In this document: piece by piece, positions 1 to 8,564 of the stretch
How the letters are laid out: every line of letters starts with the position of its first letter
How positions within the stretch are numbered: the stretch's first letter is position 1
Origin: JAHDHW01 sp963793295
Lineage (GTDB): Bacteria > Bacteroidota > Bacteroidia > Chitinophagales > Saprospiraceae
Length of the DNA stretch: 64,000 bases
Reading direction: 5' to 3'
Assembly (NCBI GenBank): GCA_963793295.1
Contig: CAWBZX010000013.1
Coordinates: forward strand, 248,001 to 312,000
Position numbers and translations under genes: made by a program
The notes under the pieces: model-generated
The model's input: only the letters and a program-made list of their open reading frames with translations
What the model was told of the DNA's origin: nothing
The model's database searches: none

Positions 1-172
1 TCTTTCCCAGGAGCAGATTACCCTTTTCATCTAAACGATCCGTGATTTTAATACCTTCTAAGGAATTATCAATTATAGACTTTTTAGGATCATAAACCAA
101 TACCTCTTCAGGCAGTTGAAAGACCTTTATAAGAATCTGTAAATCATCCAGAAATGTTGAAGGATTGCGCAT
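1..172 (-). CDS. Truncated hypothetical protein (N-terminal part only)
   Basis: An open frame starts with ATG at 172 on the minus strand and runs off the left edge without a stop, giving 57 codons (starts MRNPSTFLDDLQ). The residues visible are mixed charged and hydrophobic with no signal peptide or membrane segment, so the product is probably cytoplasmic. It lies 35 bases downstream of the metallopeptidase stop on the same strand and could be co-transcribed with it. I do not recognise the family. An in-frame stop lies about 36 bases upstream of the ATG, so the start is tightly bounded. Confidence 0.55.
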   Translation of the reverse strand, partial: MRNPSTFLDDLQILIKVFQLPEEVLVYDPKKSIIDNSLEGIKITDRLDEKGNLLLGK

Positions 173-207
173 ACTTTTGCAATAGCAAGAAATGCTCCAA
201 ATCCTTA

Positions 208-1056
208 CTATAAAGCAACACCAAAGGTATCTCCTTCCCTCAAATCACCGGTTTGAAGTCCTTTGTAAAACCATTCCATTCGTTGTTTTGAAGTGCCATG
301 CGTGAACGAATCCGGAACAACATAACCTCTGGCTTGCATTTGAATCCGGTCATCGCCAACTGCACTAGCTGCATTGATGGCTTCCTCCAGATCACCTTCC
401 TCCAAAATATTTTTCATTTTTTGTGCATGATGCGCCCATACTCCTGCAAGAAAATCGGCTTGGAGTTCTAATCGAACGGACAACTTATTCGCTGCTGTTT
501 TACTCATTTTTCGTTGTTGGGAAGCCACTTCTGAAGTAATGCCTAAAAGGTACTGGACATGATGCCCCACTTCGTGCGCAACAATGTAAGCCATTGCAAA
601 ATCTCCCGGAGCCTTAAACCGTGTTTTAAGTTGCTGGTAAAAACTCAAATCAATATATAGTTTTTGATCGGCAGGGCAATAAAAAGGTCCCGTTGCTGCA
701 CTAGCAAATCCACAAGCGGAACGATCCTCCCCACTAAATAAAACCAACGTTGGTTCTACATAATTTCGATTGAGCTGATCCCTAAATAATTTTTTCCACA
801 CATCTTCTGTATCTTTTAAAACGACGGATACAAATTTGGCCAATTCGTCTTCTTCAGCATTTGTAGTTTGTGTCGTATTTTGCTCAATAGGCTGTGACTG
901 TATTTGCTGAAGTGCCTTTTCAGGATCTTCTCCCAGAAGTACGGCCAGAAAAAATATTATCACAGCACCGATACCTATGCCTGCTCCAACTTTTTTTCCG
1001 GATCCTCTCCTCCGGTCCTCAACATTTGAACTACTTTGTCTGCTTTGCCAGCGCAT
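208..1056 (-). CDS. YpfJ-family neutral zinc metallopeptidase, membrane-anchored
   Basis: This 282-residue protein matches the YpfJ/Zn_peptidase family. The N terminus MRWQSRQSSSNVEDRR is nearly the E. coli YpfJ start, which fixes the start codon at 1056 rather than an in-frame ATG at 1122. A promoter-like element lies between the two starts and also favours the shorter form. One membrane segment spans about residues 24-42. A linker rich in Q, T and E follows, then the catalytic domain. HEVGH at 161-165 supplies two zinc histidines and the general base, and the ELQADFLAG stretch near 197 probably carries the third ligand. Cys115 and Cys127 could form a disulphide if the domain is periplasmic. 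The physiological substrate of the family is not known to me. Confidence 0.9.
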   Translation of the reverse strand: MRWQSRQSSSNVEDRRRGSGKKVGAGIGIGAVIIFFLAVLLGEDPEKALQQIQSQPIEQNTTQTTNAEEDELAKFVSVVLKDTEDVWKKLFRDQLNRNYVEPTLVLFSGEDRSACGFASAATGPFYCPADQKLYIDLSFYQQLKTRFKAPGDFAMAYIVAHEVGHHVQYLLGITSEVASQQRKMSKTAANKLSVRLELQADFLAGVWAHHAQKMKNILEEGDLEEAINAASAVGDDRIQMQARGYVVPDSFTHGTSKQRMEWFYKGLQTGDLREGDTFGVAL

Positions 1057-1093
1057 AATTTTGTGTTTTTTTATTAAAGAATATTTTTTCTTA

Positions 1094-1122
1094 TAAAGAT
1101 ATACATTTCTGTTTGCCCTCAA
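1094..1122 (-). promoter_or_regulatory. Bacteroidota-type promoter for the YpfJ-like gene
   Basis: On the minus strand TTG (1122-1120) is followed after 18 bases by TATCTTTA (1101-1094), one mismatch from the TAnnTTTG -7 element of Bacteroidota. It lies 38 bases upstream of the ATG at 1056. Confidence 0.5.
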
Positions 1123-1334
1123 TTGAAACGGAACGTTTAAAAAATGTATTTTTTTTGTGTAAAAAAAGCTTGATCGCCATCTTATGATTTTCAGTTAAAT
1201 GAAATATTAGCGAATCAATTAATCCGGGTTGTTATAAAATATTATCTTTGATTTTCAGTTTTTAAAAACTGTTTCATGCTTCTCTTTTGAGTTCCCCGGT
1301 TATTAATTTAAGAAATTCTAAAAACCAATTTATT

Positions 1335-1802
1335 ATGAAATTGAAAATTTCTTTTGTCCTCACTTTTTGTTTGATAAGTTTATTTACTTTCGCCCAAAGC
1401 CCAATAGGAAAAGGCGGAAAACAGTTGAATTTTGGATTAAGCGGAACTGGTGGTTATGTTCCGGTATATGTTGGTTTTGATTTTGGCGTCCATCCGGATA
1501 TAACTATTGGACCTCAAGCTGGGCTTGATCTGGCGTTTAATTGGCTCAATCTGAGTTTTCGTGGGGATTATCATTTTAACACTCTACTTAATATACCTCA
1601 AGACTGGGATTTTTATGCAGGTCTTTCAGGAGGTTATTCCATTTATACAGGAAAAAAATCTGAGGTAAATGTTAGTGATTTTTATATCGGCGGTCAAATC
1701 GGCGGACGATGGTATTGGAACGAAAAATGGGGATTGAACCTGGAATTTGGAGGCAATAGTGTATTCGGTCATGGAAGGTTTGGTGTAAGCATGAAAATTT
1801 AA
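1335..1802 (+). CDS. Small secreted outer-membrane beta-barrel-like protein
   Basis: The 155-residue product begins with a clear signal peptide (MKLKISFVLTFCLISLFTFAQ), so the start is placed at 1335, not at the in-frame ATG at 1287. The mature part alternates aromatic and polar residues, is rich in glycine, and contains strands typical of small barrels, such as WGLNLEFGGNSVFGHGRFG near the C terminus. It resembles the OmpW/PorT-like eight-stranded barrels frequent in Bacteroidota, but no family motif is decisive. It stands alone, with its own terminator shared with convergent xylA. Function unknown. Confidence 0.75.
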   Translation: MKLKISFVLTFCLISLFTFAQSPIGKGGKQLNFGLSGTGGYVPVYVGFDFGVHPDITIGPQAGLDLAFNWLNLSFRGDYHFNTLLNIPQDWDFYAGLSGGYSIYTGKKSEVNVSDFYIGGQIGGRWYWNEKWGLNLEFGGNSVFGHGRFGVSMKI

Positions 1803-1818
1803 TACGAGAATCAAAATA

Positions 1819-1862
1819 CTGGAGTATTTCAAAAACGACTTTTTTACTTTGAAATACTCCGG
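1819..1862. terminator. Bidirectional terminator between the barrel gene and xylA
   Basis: A 13-bp perfect stem (1821-1833 with 1848-1860), extendable by two pairs, encloses a 14-base T-rich loop. It lies between two convergent stops at 1802 and 1870, so it can serve both genes. Confidence 0.75.
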
Positions 1863-1869
1863 TTCTATT

Positions 1870-3198
1870 TTAGATATACATGCTGATTAACTGTTCGTAA
1901 AACTCTTGCTTTCCGCTAAGTTGCCTTGGCTCCCCTTTCCGAATGGCAACTTTTCGCAAATCTTCCAGACTTAATTTTCCTTTCTCAAAATCCTTCCCTT
2001 TTCCATTATCAAAAGAAGCATAACGATCTGCAAGCATCTTTTTAAAATCAGAGTTTTTTAAAATATCATGCGCAATCAACAAGGCCCGCGCGTACACATC
2101 CATACCACCGATGTGGGCAACAAAAAGATCTTCCAGATCTGTTGAATTTCTCCGAACTTTTGCGTCCCAGTTGATTCCTCCCGACTTCAGCCCCCCTGCC
2201 TGCAGAATCACCAACATGGATAATACTGATTCATAAATATTGTTTACAAATTGATCCGTGTCCCAGCCATTTTGATAATCACCACGATTGGCATCAATAC
2301 TTCCGAGCATACCGGCATCAGCCGCAACCTGTAGTTCGTGCTCCATAGTGTGACCTGAAAGCGTAGCATGATTGACTTCAATGTTTAATTTAAAATCTTT
2401 ATCAAGCCCATAATGACGCAAAAAGCCGATCACCGTTTCTGCATCGAAATCATATTGATGTTTGCTGGGTTCCATTGGTTTTGGTTCGATCAGGAATGTC
2501 CCTTTAAATCCATTCTTACGTCCGTAGTCTCTGGCCATAGTCAGGAACCGCGCCAGATGTTCTTTCTCCCGTTTCATATCTGTGTTGAGCAAAGAAAGAT
2601 AACCTTCTCTCCCACCCCAAAAGACATAATTTTCACCTTCAAGAGCTATCGTTGCATCGATTGCGTTTTTAACTTGAGTTGCTGCATAAGCGACTACCTG
2701 AAAGTCGGGATTGGTCGCGGCACCATTCATGTAGCGTACATTTGAAAACAGGTTTGCGGTACCCCACAGCAGTTTTACCCCCGAATCTTTTTGTTTCTTT
2801 TTTGCATAGCGAACCATTTCTTTCATTCGTTTTTCATACTCTTTTATCGTCTTTCCTTCATCAACAATATCGAGATCATGAAAGCAATAATAAGGGGTTC
2901 CCAATTTTGTAAAAAACTCAAAAGCTGCGTCCATTTTGTTTTTAGCACGACCAATCGCGTCGCGACCTTTGTTCCAGGGCAAATTCCGAGTTCCAACACC
3001 AAACGGATCTGTATTGACATTACAGAAGGAATGCCAATAGGCTGTTGCAAACCGGAGATGTTCTTCCATGGTTTTACGTCCTACTTTTTGGCTAGCATCA
3101 TACCATTTAAATGCGAGGGGATTTTTTGATTCTTTCCCTTCAAATTGAATTTTTGTGATTCCTTTAAAATATTCTTTATTGCCAATTAAAACTTCCAT
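1870..3198 (-). CDS. xylA: Xylose isomerase
   Basis: The 442-residue enzyme converts D-xylose to D-xylulose in the cytoplasm and is of the longer class II type. The catalytic pair is His107/Asp110 in YCFHDLD, with VFWGGREGY at 192-200. The metal ligands all appear with the family spacing: Glu238 (LIEPKP), Glu274 and His277 (NIEVNHATLSGH), Asp302 (GSIDANRG), Asp313, Asp315 and Asp345 (GGINWDAKVRR). The protein is therefore predicted to be intact and active. The gene is last in a transporter-xylB-xylA operon and lies 41 bases after xylB. It ends at a hairpin shared with the convergent barrel gene. Confidence 0.98.
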   Translation of the reverse strand: MEVLIGNKEYFKGITKIQFEGKESKNPLAFKWYDASQKVGRKTMEEHLRFATAYWHSFCNVNTDPFGVGTRNLPWNKGRDAIGRAKNKMDAAFEFFTKLGTPYYCFHDLDIVDEGKTIKEYEKRMKEMVRYAKKKQKDSGVKLLWGTANLFSNVRYMNGAATNPDFQVVAYAATQVKNAIDATIALEGENYVFWGGREGYLSLLNTDMKREKEHLARFLTMARDYGRKNGFKGTFLIEPKPMEPSKHQYDFDAETVIGFLRHYGLDKDFKLNIEVNHATLSGHTMEHELQVAADAGMLGSIDANRGDYQNGWDTDQFVNNIYESVLSMLVILQAGGLKSGGINWDAKVRRNSTDLEDLFVAHIGGMDVYARALLIAHDILKNSDFKKMLADRYASFDNGKGKDFEKGKLSLEDLRKVAIRKGEPRQLSGKQEFYEQLISMYI

Positions 3199-3239
3199 TT
3201 CTATTGTTGTTTAAGTTTTTATAAAAGTTTTCTGCGACT

Positions 3240-4718
3240 TTATAAGTTTTTTCTCAATACTTCTTTCCAATGCTCATAAGCTACTTTTACGGCAGCGGGA
3301 TTCAACATATTGGGAGCAGTATAACCCGTCATTTCCAGGCTTTCAAAAGCTTCTTTTTCGGACTGATAAATGCCAGCTCCCAATCCGGCACCTCTCGCTG
3401 CACCAACTGCTCCGTCGGTATTATACAATTCGATTTTGGAACCTGAAACTGCGGCAAGTGTTTCTCTGAATATTGGACTCAAAAAGAGATTAGCTTTAGA
3501 TGCTTTTATTACGGAAAGATTAATCCCCATATTGTGCATGACTTCCATCCCGTAATAAATGGCAAAAGCAATTCCTTCTTGAGCAGCTCGAAACAGATGC
3601 CCCTCTCCATGAAGATTAAAATTTAAGCCATCGATTTGAGCATTGAGATTTCGATTTTGCAGCAATCTTTCTGCTCCGTTTCCAAATGGAAGAACAGATA
3701 AATTATTTGAGCCGACCGACACCTGAGCAGCCAGGTCGTTCATTTCTTCATAGCTCCAATTTTTACCAACATTCCTTCTTAGCCAGGCATTCAAAATACC
3801 ACATCCATTGACACAAAGTAAGACTCCAAGCCTGGTCTGTTCGCCATGATTTACGTGTGCAAAAGTATTCACTCTCGAAAGAGGATCGTACTCAACCTGA
3901 TCGCTTACACTGTAGACCACTCCTGAAGTCCCGGCGGTAGCAGCTACCTCACCCGGATTGAGTACGTTAAGAGAAAAGGCGTTGTTGGGTTGATCTCCAG
4001 CCCGATAACTCACTGGTGTTCCTTTTTTCAAATTCAACACATTTGCTGCACTTTCACTGAGTTCTCCCTGCAAACCAAAGGTCGGAACAATATCTGGTAC
4101 CAGGTTATTGGAGAACCCATAATATTTCATTAAAAAGAGAGCAACTTCTTCTTTTTTAAAATCCCAAAAGATTCCTTCCGAAAGACCACTTACTGTGGTA
4201 TTGATTTCACCCGTCATTTTCATGGCGATATAATCACCAGGCAACATAAATTTATTTACTTTTTCAAAAAGAGCCGGTTGGTTTTTTTTCACCCAACTTA
4301 ATTTTGAAGCGGTAAAATTTCCGGGTGAATTTAACAGATTTTCAAGGCAAGCTTCTTCCCCTAATTCATGAAAAGCTTGCTCACCAATTTTAGTAGCCCG
4401 ACTATCGCACCAAATAATCGAAGGGCGTAGAACATCCAGATTCTTATCCACGACAACCAATCCGTGCATCTGGTATGAAATGCCAATTGCCTTAATATCT
4501 TCTTTAGCTATCTTAGTTTGCTCAAAAAGCTTCTTCGTTACCTGTTGCACATTTTCCCACCACATTTCAGGATCTTGCTCGGCCCACCCAACTTTTGGGG
4601 CATCAATCGACATTTCTTCTTTAGGATAAAAAGCTGTGGCTACACATCGTCCGCTTTCCACTTCAAGCAGCGCAGCTTTAACTGATGAGCTTCCAAGATC
4701 GTATCCAAGTAAATACAT
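3240..4718 (-). CDS. xylB: Xylulokinase
   Basis: This 492-residue FGGY-family kinase phosphorylates D-xylulose to xylulose 5-phosphate. The N-terminal phosphate loop reads GYDLGSSSVKAALLE (5-19). HGLV at 85-88 and IWCDSRA at 102-108 match substrate-pocket motifs. The presumed catalytic base is Asp242 in RAGDQPNNAFS, followed by a Gly/Thr-rich ATP-site segment (AATAGTSG). The C-terminal half carries the second actin-like domain. It lies 19 bases after the transporter stop and 41 bases before xylA, so the three genes form an operon feeding the pentose phosphate pathway. Confidence 0.96.
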   Translation of the reverse strand: MYLLGYDLGSSSVKAALLEVESGRCVATAFYPKEEMSIDAPKVGWAEQDPEMWWENVQQVTKKLFEQTKIAKEDIKAIGISYQMHGLVVVDKNLDVLRPSIIWCDSRATKIGEQAFHELGEEACLENLLNSPGNFTASKLSWVKKNQPALFEKVNKFMLPGDYIAMKMTGEINTTVSGLSEGIFWDFKKEEVALFLMKYYGFSNNLVPDIVPTFGLQGELSESAANVLNLKKGTPVSYRAGDQPNNAFSLNVLNPGEVAATAGTSGVVYSVSDQVEYDPLSRVNTFAHVNHGEQTRLGVLLCVNGCGILNAWLRRNVGKNWSYEEMNDLAAQVSVGSNNLSVLPFGNGAERLLQNRNLNAQIDGLNFNLHGEGHLFRAAQEGIAFAIYYGMEVMHNMGINLSVIKASKANLFLSPIFRETLAAVSGSKIELYNTDGAVGAARGAGLGAGIYQSEKEAFESLEMTGYTAPNMLNPAAVKVAYEHWKEVLRKNL

Positions 4719-4737
4719 TCTAAAAAAATATTAAGTT

Positions 4738-6258
4738 TTAAACACTTACTACCTCATCTTCATCATCAACAAAGAGAGTAAAAACCCCAGCCAGCACCAT
4801 AGAGATACCTCCCAAAACCATTGCCCAAATCGCATCGCCACCAAAAAATTTTCCTATTAAAAAGCCCAGGATTGAAGCAGCAACCAATTGAGGAATGACT
4901 ATAAAAAAATTAAATACGCCCATATAGTAGCCCATTTTGTCTGAAGGCAAAGCTCCTGTCAGCATTGCATACGGCATAGACAAAATACTTGCCCAGGCAA
5001 TTCCAACGCCAACCATTGATAGTATTAAAAAGTTAGGATTGACGACATAAAAAACGGAGATTAAACTTAATCCCCCCAAAACCAAGCATATTAAATGAGT
5101 AATCTTTCGACTGGTCATTTTAGCTAAAACCGGCAATAAAAAAGCAACCAAAGCAGCAATTCCATTATAGATTGCAAAACAAACGCCTACCCATTCTGCT
5201 CCTTCACTATATGCCTTTGATGTAGTATCCGTTGTACCGTATAAATGAAAAGTGACAGCGGCAGTCATATAAATCCACATCGAAAATAATGCAAACCAGG
5301 AAAAAAATTGAACAATTGCCAGCTGTTTCATTGTTTTCGGCATCTCTTGAAAATCATTGATAATCGTTACTAAGCTACTTTCATATTTCCCAATTCGCTG
5401 CAACGATCCACTGATTACCATCAATAATCCAACAAATCCTATCATCCCGGAAAAGACATATAATTGTTTATCCAGTGCAGCATTTTGTACCCAGAAAGAG
5501 AATAGCAACGCAAAAATAATAAGTAATATTCCTACAATAAACTGCCGAAGACCATTTTTCATATACTCCTCAGCGGTAAGTGCTTCATGCAAAAAAGAGT
5601 GGCTTTCCTGAGCATCTTCGAATTGCGCCATCTCTTCAGGAGAATATTCTTTTGATCGCAAAACAGTCCACAACACGGTCAGGAAGAAAACTGCTCCACC
5701 CAAATAAAAAGACCATTTAACAGAATTTGGGACGATCCCTTCTGGTGCAGTATTGCTCACTCCAAACCAATGACTCAAAATATACGGTAACATAGAAGCA
5801 ACCACTGCTCCCGTTCCGATAAAAAAACTCTGCATCGCAAAACCCATAGTCCGTTGCTCCGAAGACAAGTTGTCTCCTACAAAGGCTCTGAAAGGTTCCA
5901 TGGAAATATTGATCGAGGCATCCATGATCCAAAGCATACCGGCAGCAATCCACAGCACTGGCGAGTTAGGCATGATAAAAAGAGCCAATGATGCGAGTAT
6001 AGCACCAACTAAAAAATATGGCCGCCGTCGCCCTAAACGATTCCAGGTTCGATCACTGAAATATCCGATAATGGGTTGGATAATCAATCCTGTGAGCGGA
6101 GCAGCTATCCAAAGAATCGGAATTTGTTCCACTTCAGCTCCTAAAGTTTGAAATATCCGGCTTACGTTGGCATTTTGCAAAGCAAATCCAAACTGAATTC
6201 CCAAGAATCCAAAGCTCATATTCCAGATCTGCCAAAAAGAAAGTTGTGGTTTTTTCAT
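4738..6258 (-). CDS. MFS sugar transporter, SLC45-like (xylose or maltose type)
   Basis: A 506-residue inner-membrane protein with about twelve hydrophobic segments. The loop after helix 2 has the MFS signature as GYFSDRTWNRLGRRRPYF, with the RLGRRRP form typical of SLC45-like/maltose-type sugar:proton symporters in Bacteroidota and Alphaproteobacteria. The position as first gene of an operon with xylB and xylA argues for xylose or a xyloside as substrate. The protein family and the divergent MalS-like amylase 182 bp upstream argue for maltose or maltodextrin. Substrate cannot be decided from sequence alone. It lacks any resemblance to the classical XylE motifs I would expect. Confidence 0.85.
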   Translation of the reverse strand: MKKPQLSFWQIWNMSFGFLGIQFGFALQNANVSRIFQTLGAEVEQIPILWIAAPLTGLIIQPIIGYFSDRTWNRLGRRRPYFLVGAILASLALFIMPNSPVLWIAAGMLWIMDASINISMEPFRAFVGDNLSSEQRTMGFAMQSFFIGTGAVVASMLPYILSHWFGVSNTAPEGIVPNSVKWSFYLGGAVFFLTVLWTVLRSKEYSPEEMAQFEDAQESHSFLHEALTAEEYMKNGLRQFIVGILLIIFALLFSFWVQNAALDKQLYVFSGMIGFVGLLMVISGSLQRIGKYESSLVTIINDFQEMPKTMKQLAIVQFFSWFALFSMWIYMTAAVTFHLYGTTDTTSKAYSEGAEWVGVCFAIYNGIAALVAFLLPVLAKMTSRKITHLICLVLGGLSLISVFYVVNPNFLILSMVGVGIAWASILSMPYAMLTGALPSDKMGYYMGVFNFFIVIPQLVAASILGFLIGKFFGGDAIWAMVLGGISMVLAGVFTLFVDDEDEVVSV

Positions 6259-6440
6259 ATTTATTCAGGAACTGATTTTTAAAATAATATCCAAATTAAA
6301 CCCTTTTCTGATTAATCGTAGCTGCTCATAAATATCGTTTTTTAAGTCTCTTTCTATGCCAAGAATTCATTAAGTTTGTGTCGAATCTACAAGAAGTTTT
6401 ATAACTTTTAGTAACCTTTTCTATAAAAAATGTCTGTAAA

Positions 6441-8111
6441 ATGAATCCATTGCAACGATTATTTATACTGTTTTTTCTTTTTGCCTTAAGCTGTCAGCTA
6501 CCTGCTCCTAATGAAGATGACGTCACTGAACCTGTAAAAGCACCTTTTGTCTGGAAGAATGCAACTATCTATTTTTTGCTGACCGACCGGTTTTACAATG
6601 GCGACAAAAGCAACGATTTAAATTTTGACAGAACAAAAGAAACAGCCCCGCTTCGTGGATTTATGGGTGGAGACATAAAAGGAATCACGCAGAAAATAGA
6701 AGAAGGGTATTTCAATGATTTAGGCGTCAATGCGATTTGGTTTACTCCAGTTGTGGAACAAATCCATGGTGGAGTCGATGAAGGAACTGGTTTTACTTAT
6801 GGGTATCATGGCTATTGGACAAAAGATTGGACAGCGCTTGATCCAAACTTCGGAACAGAAAAAGACTTGCTAAAATTAGTTCAGCTTGCTCACAAAAACG
6901 GTATAAGAATTATACTGGATGTGGTGGTCAATCATACCGGGCCAGTTACCGAGCAGGATCCTTTATGGACCGGTTGGGCAAGGACAGGTCCCACATGCAC
7001 CTATAAAAATATGGAAACCACCGTTAACTGTACTTTAGTGGATAACCTGCCGGATATTTATACAGAAAGTGATAAGGAAGTAGCTTTACCAAAGTTTTTA
7101 TTGGACAAATGGGAAAGAGAAGGCCGAAAGGAAAGAGAACTAAAAGAATTGGATGAGTTTTTTGAGCGTACCGGATATCCAAGATCTCCACGCCATTATA
7201 TTATCAAATGGTTAGTCGATTTGATTAAAAAATATGGTGTAGACGGTTTTAGAGTGGATACAGCGAAACATACCGAACCTTATGTCTGGAAAGAACTTTA
7301 TGAGGAGGCTGTTAAAACATTTAATGCCTGGAAGCAGGTAAATCGGGAGGAGGTATTGGACGATAATATATTTTATATGTTTGGAGAAGTTTCTGATTAT
7401 AATATCAGTGGAGAACGGTTCTATAATTATGGGGATCAAAAAGTTGATTTCTTCAAAGATGGATTAAATGGGCTCATCAATTTTGGGTTCAAATATGATG
7501 CAAAAATTGATTATGAAAGTCTTTTTTCTAAATACTCCAATCACCTAAACGGAGGTTTGAAAGGTAAATCGGTTGTTAATTATATCAGTTCCCATGACGA
7601 TGCGAATCCGTTTGATCAGCTAAGAGAAAATCCAATCGAAGCTGGCACAAAACTACTGCTCTGCCCAGGTGAAGTTCAGATTTATTACGGTGATGAAACT
7701 TTAAGGCCTTTGAATGAGGATGCCACCGGTGACGCTAAGTTGCGTTCGTTTATGAATTGGGAAGAACTTGATGGAAATATAGAAAGAAATGGTTTTAAAA
7801 TAAAAGATGTGTTAAGCCATTGGCAAAAAATCGGAACTTTCCGAAATGCACATCCTTCCGTAGGAGCTGGGGTTCATCAGATGCTGACAGAACAGCCTTA
7901 TATTTTTAAAAGGACTTATAGTACAAATAATTATTCCGACAAAGTAATTGTTGGACTTGATCTTCCTGGTGGTGAAAAAAAGATTTCTGTAAAGGGTATT
8001 TTTACTGCTGGTGAAAAACTAAAAGATTATTACTCCGACCAAAAGGTTGATGTGATCAATGACTCCATTAAGATAGATTCTCCTTTTGACATCGTTTTGT
8101 TGGGCAATTAA
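6441..8111 (+). CDS. GH13 alpha-amylase, MalS-like, predicted lipoprotein
   Basis: The 556-residue protein starts with a lipoprotein signal ending ALSC, with Cys18 as the likely lipidated residue, so it should be anchored in the outer membrane or periplasm. All GH13 regions are present: DVVVNH at 160-165, the nucleophile Asp273 in GFRVDTAKH, the acid/base Glu316 in FGEVSD, and SSHDD with His385/Asp386. The context of these regions (YHGYWTKDW, LPD..TES, VDTAKH) resembles E. coli MalS (subfamily GH13_19) more than cytoplasmic amylases. It probably cleaves maltodextrins at the surface or in the periplasm. It is transcribed divergently from the MFS-xylBA operon and converges on the EVE gene only six bases away. 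Confidence 0.93.
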   Translation: MNPLQRLFILFFLFALSCQLPAPNEDDVTEPVKAPFVWKNATIYFLLTDRFYNGDKSNDLNFDRTKETAPLRGFMGGDIKGITQKIEEGYFNDLGVNAIWFTPVVEQIHGGVDEGTGFTYGYHGYWTKDWTALDPNFGTEKDLLKLVQLAHKNGIRIILDVVVNHTGPVTEQDPLWTGWARTGPTCTYKNMETTVNCTLVDNLPDIYTESDKEVALPKFLLDKWEREGRKERELKELDEFFERTGYPRSPRHYIIKWLVDLIKKYGVDGFRVDTAKHTEPYVWKELYEEAVKTFNAWKQVNREEVLDDNIFYMFGEVSDYNISGERFYNYGDQKVDFFKDGLNGLINFGFKYDAKIDYESLFSKYSNHLNGGLKGKSVVNYISSHDDANPFDQLRENPIEAGTKLLLCPGEVQIYYGDETLRPLNEDATGDAKLRSFMNWEELDGNIERNGFKIKDVLSHWQKIGTFRNAHPSVGAGVHQMLTEQPYIFKRTYSTNNYSDKVIVGLDLPGGEKKISVKGIFTAGEKLKDYYSDQKVDVINDSIKIDSPFDIVLLGN

Positions 8112-8117
8112 CTCAGT

Positions 8118-8531
8118 TTACAAACTGGTTTCTCCCATTTTTAATATCAAGTTGAAATGTTTCTTTTCGACGGGCATCACAGACAAGCGGGAGATTTTCA
8201 CTAAAAGCATCTCTTGCAATTGCGGGGTAGCTTTAATCTCCTGAAGCGTAACAGGCTTTTTCAATCTTTTGATTGGTTTTACTTCAACTACAGACCAATC
8301 TCCTTTTTCTGCCGTTGGATCGGGATAATGTTCTTTTATAACCTCACAAATTCCAACAATCTCCAATCCTTTCCGGCTGTGATAAAACAAAACCAAATCC
8401 CCCTTTTTCATACTGCGTAAATGATTACGGGCTGCATAATTACGGATACCATCCCACATCGTTTTCTTTTCTTTTATCAAGTCATCATAACTATATTCAG
8501 AAGGTTCGGATTTTACAAGCCAGCAGTTCAT
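8118..8531 (-). CDS. EVE domain-containing protein
   Basis: The 137-residue protein is a single EVE domain (PUA-like fold), recognised from MNCWLVKSEPSEYS at the start, the WDGIRNYAARNHLR segment and the GDLVLFYHS motif. Family members bind modified bases in DNA or RNA, and the aromatic cage residues are expected among the conserved Trp and Tyr. Length is normal for the stand-alone family. It follows the GAF gene by 33 bases on the same strand and may be co-transcribed. No restriction or methylation gene is near, so a role linked to defence is not supported here. Confidence 0.93.
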   Translation of the reverse strand: MNCWLVKSEPSEYSYDDLIKEKKTMWDGIRNYAARNHLRSMKKGDLVLFYHSRKGLEIVGICEVIKEHYPDPTAEKGDWSVVEVKPIKRLKKPVTLQEIKATPQLQEMLLVKISRLSVMPVEKKHFNLILKMGETSL

Positions 8532-8564
8532 CTACAAGTATTTTTAAGAACGTTTTTAAAAATT

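Noticed and set aside
3085..3105. Third copy of the 140-bp repeat suggested by CTTTTTGGCTAGCATC
   Set aside because: Only a short chance match on the opposite strand inside xylA coding sequence; no flanking similarity.
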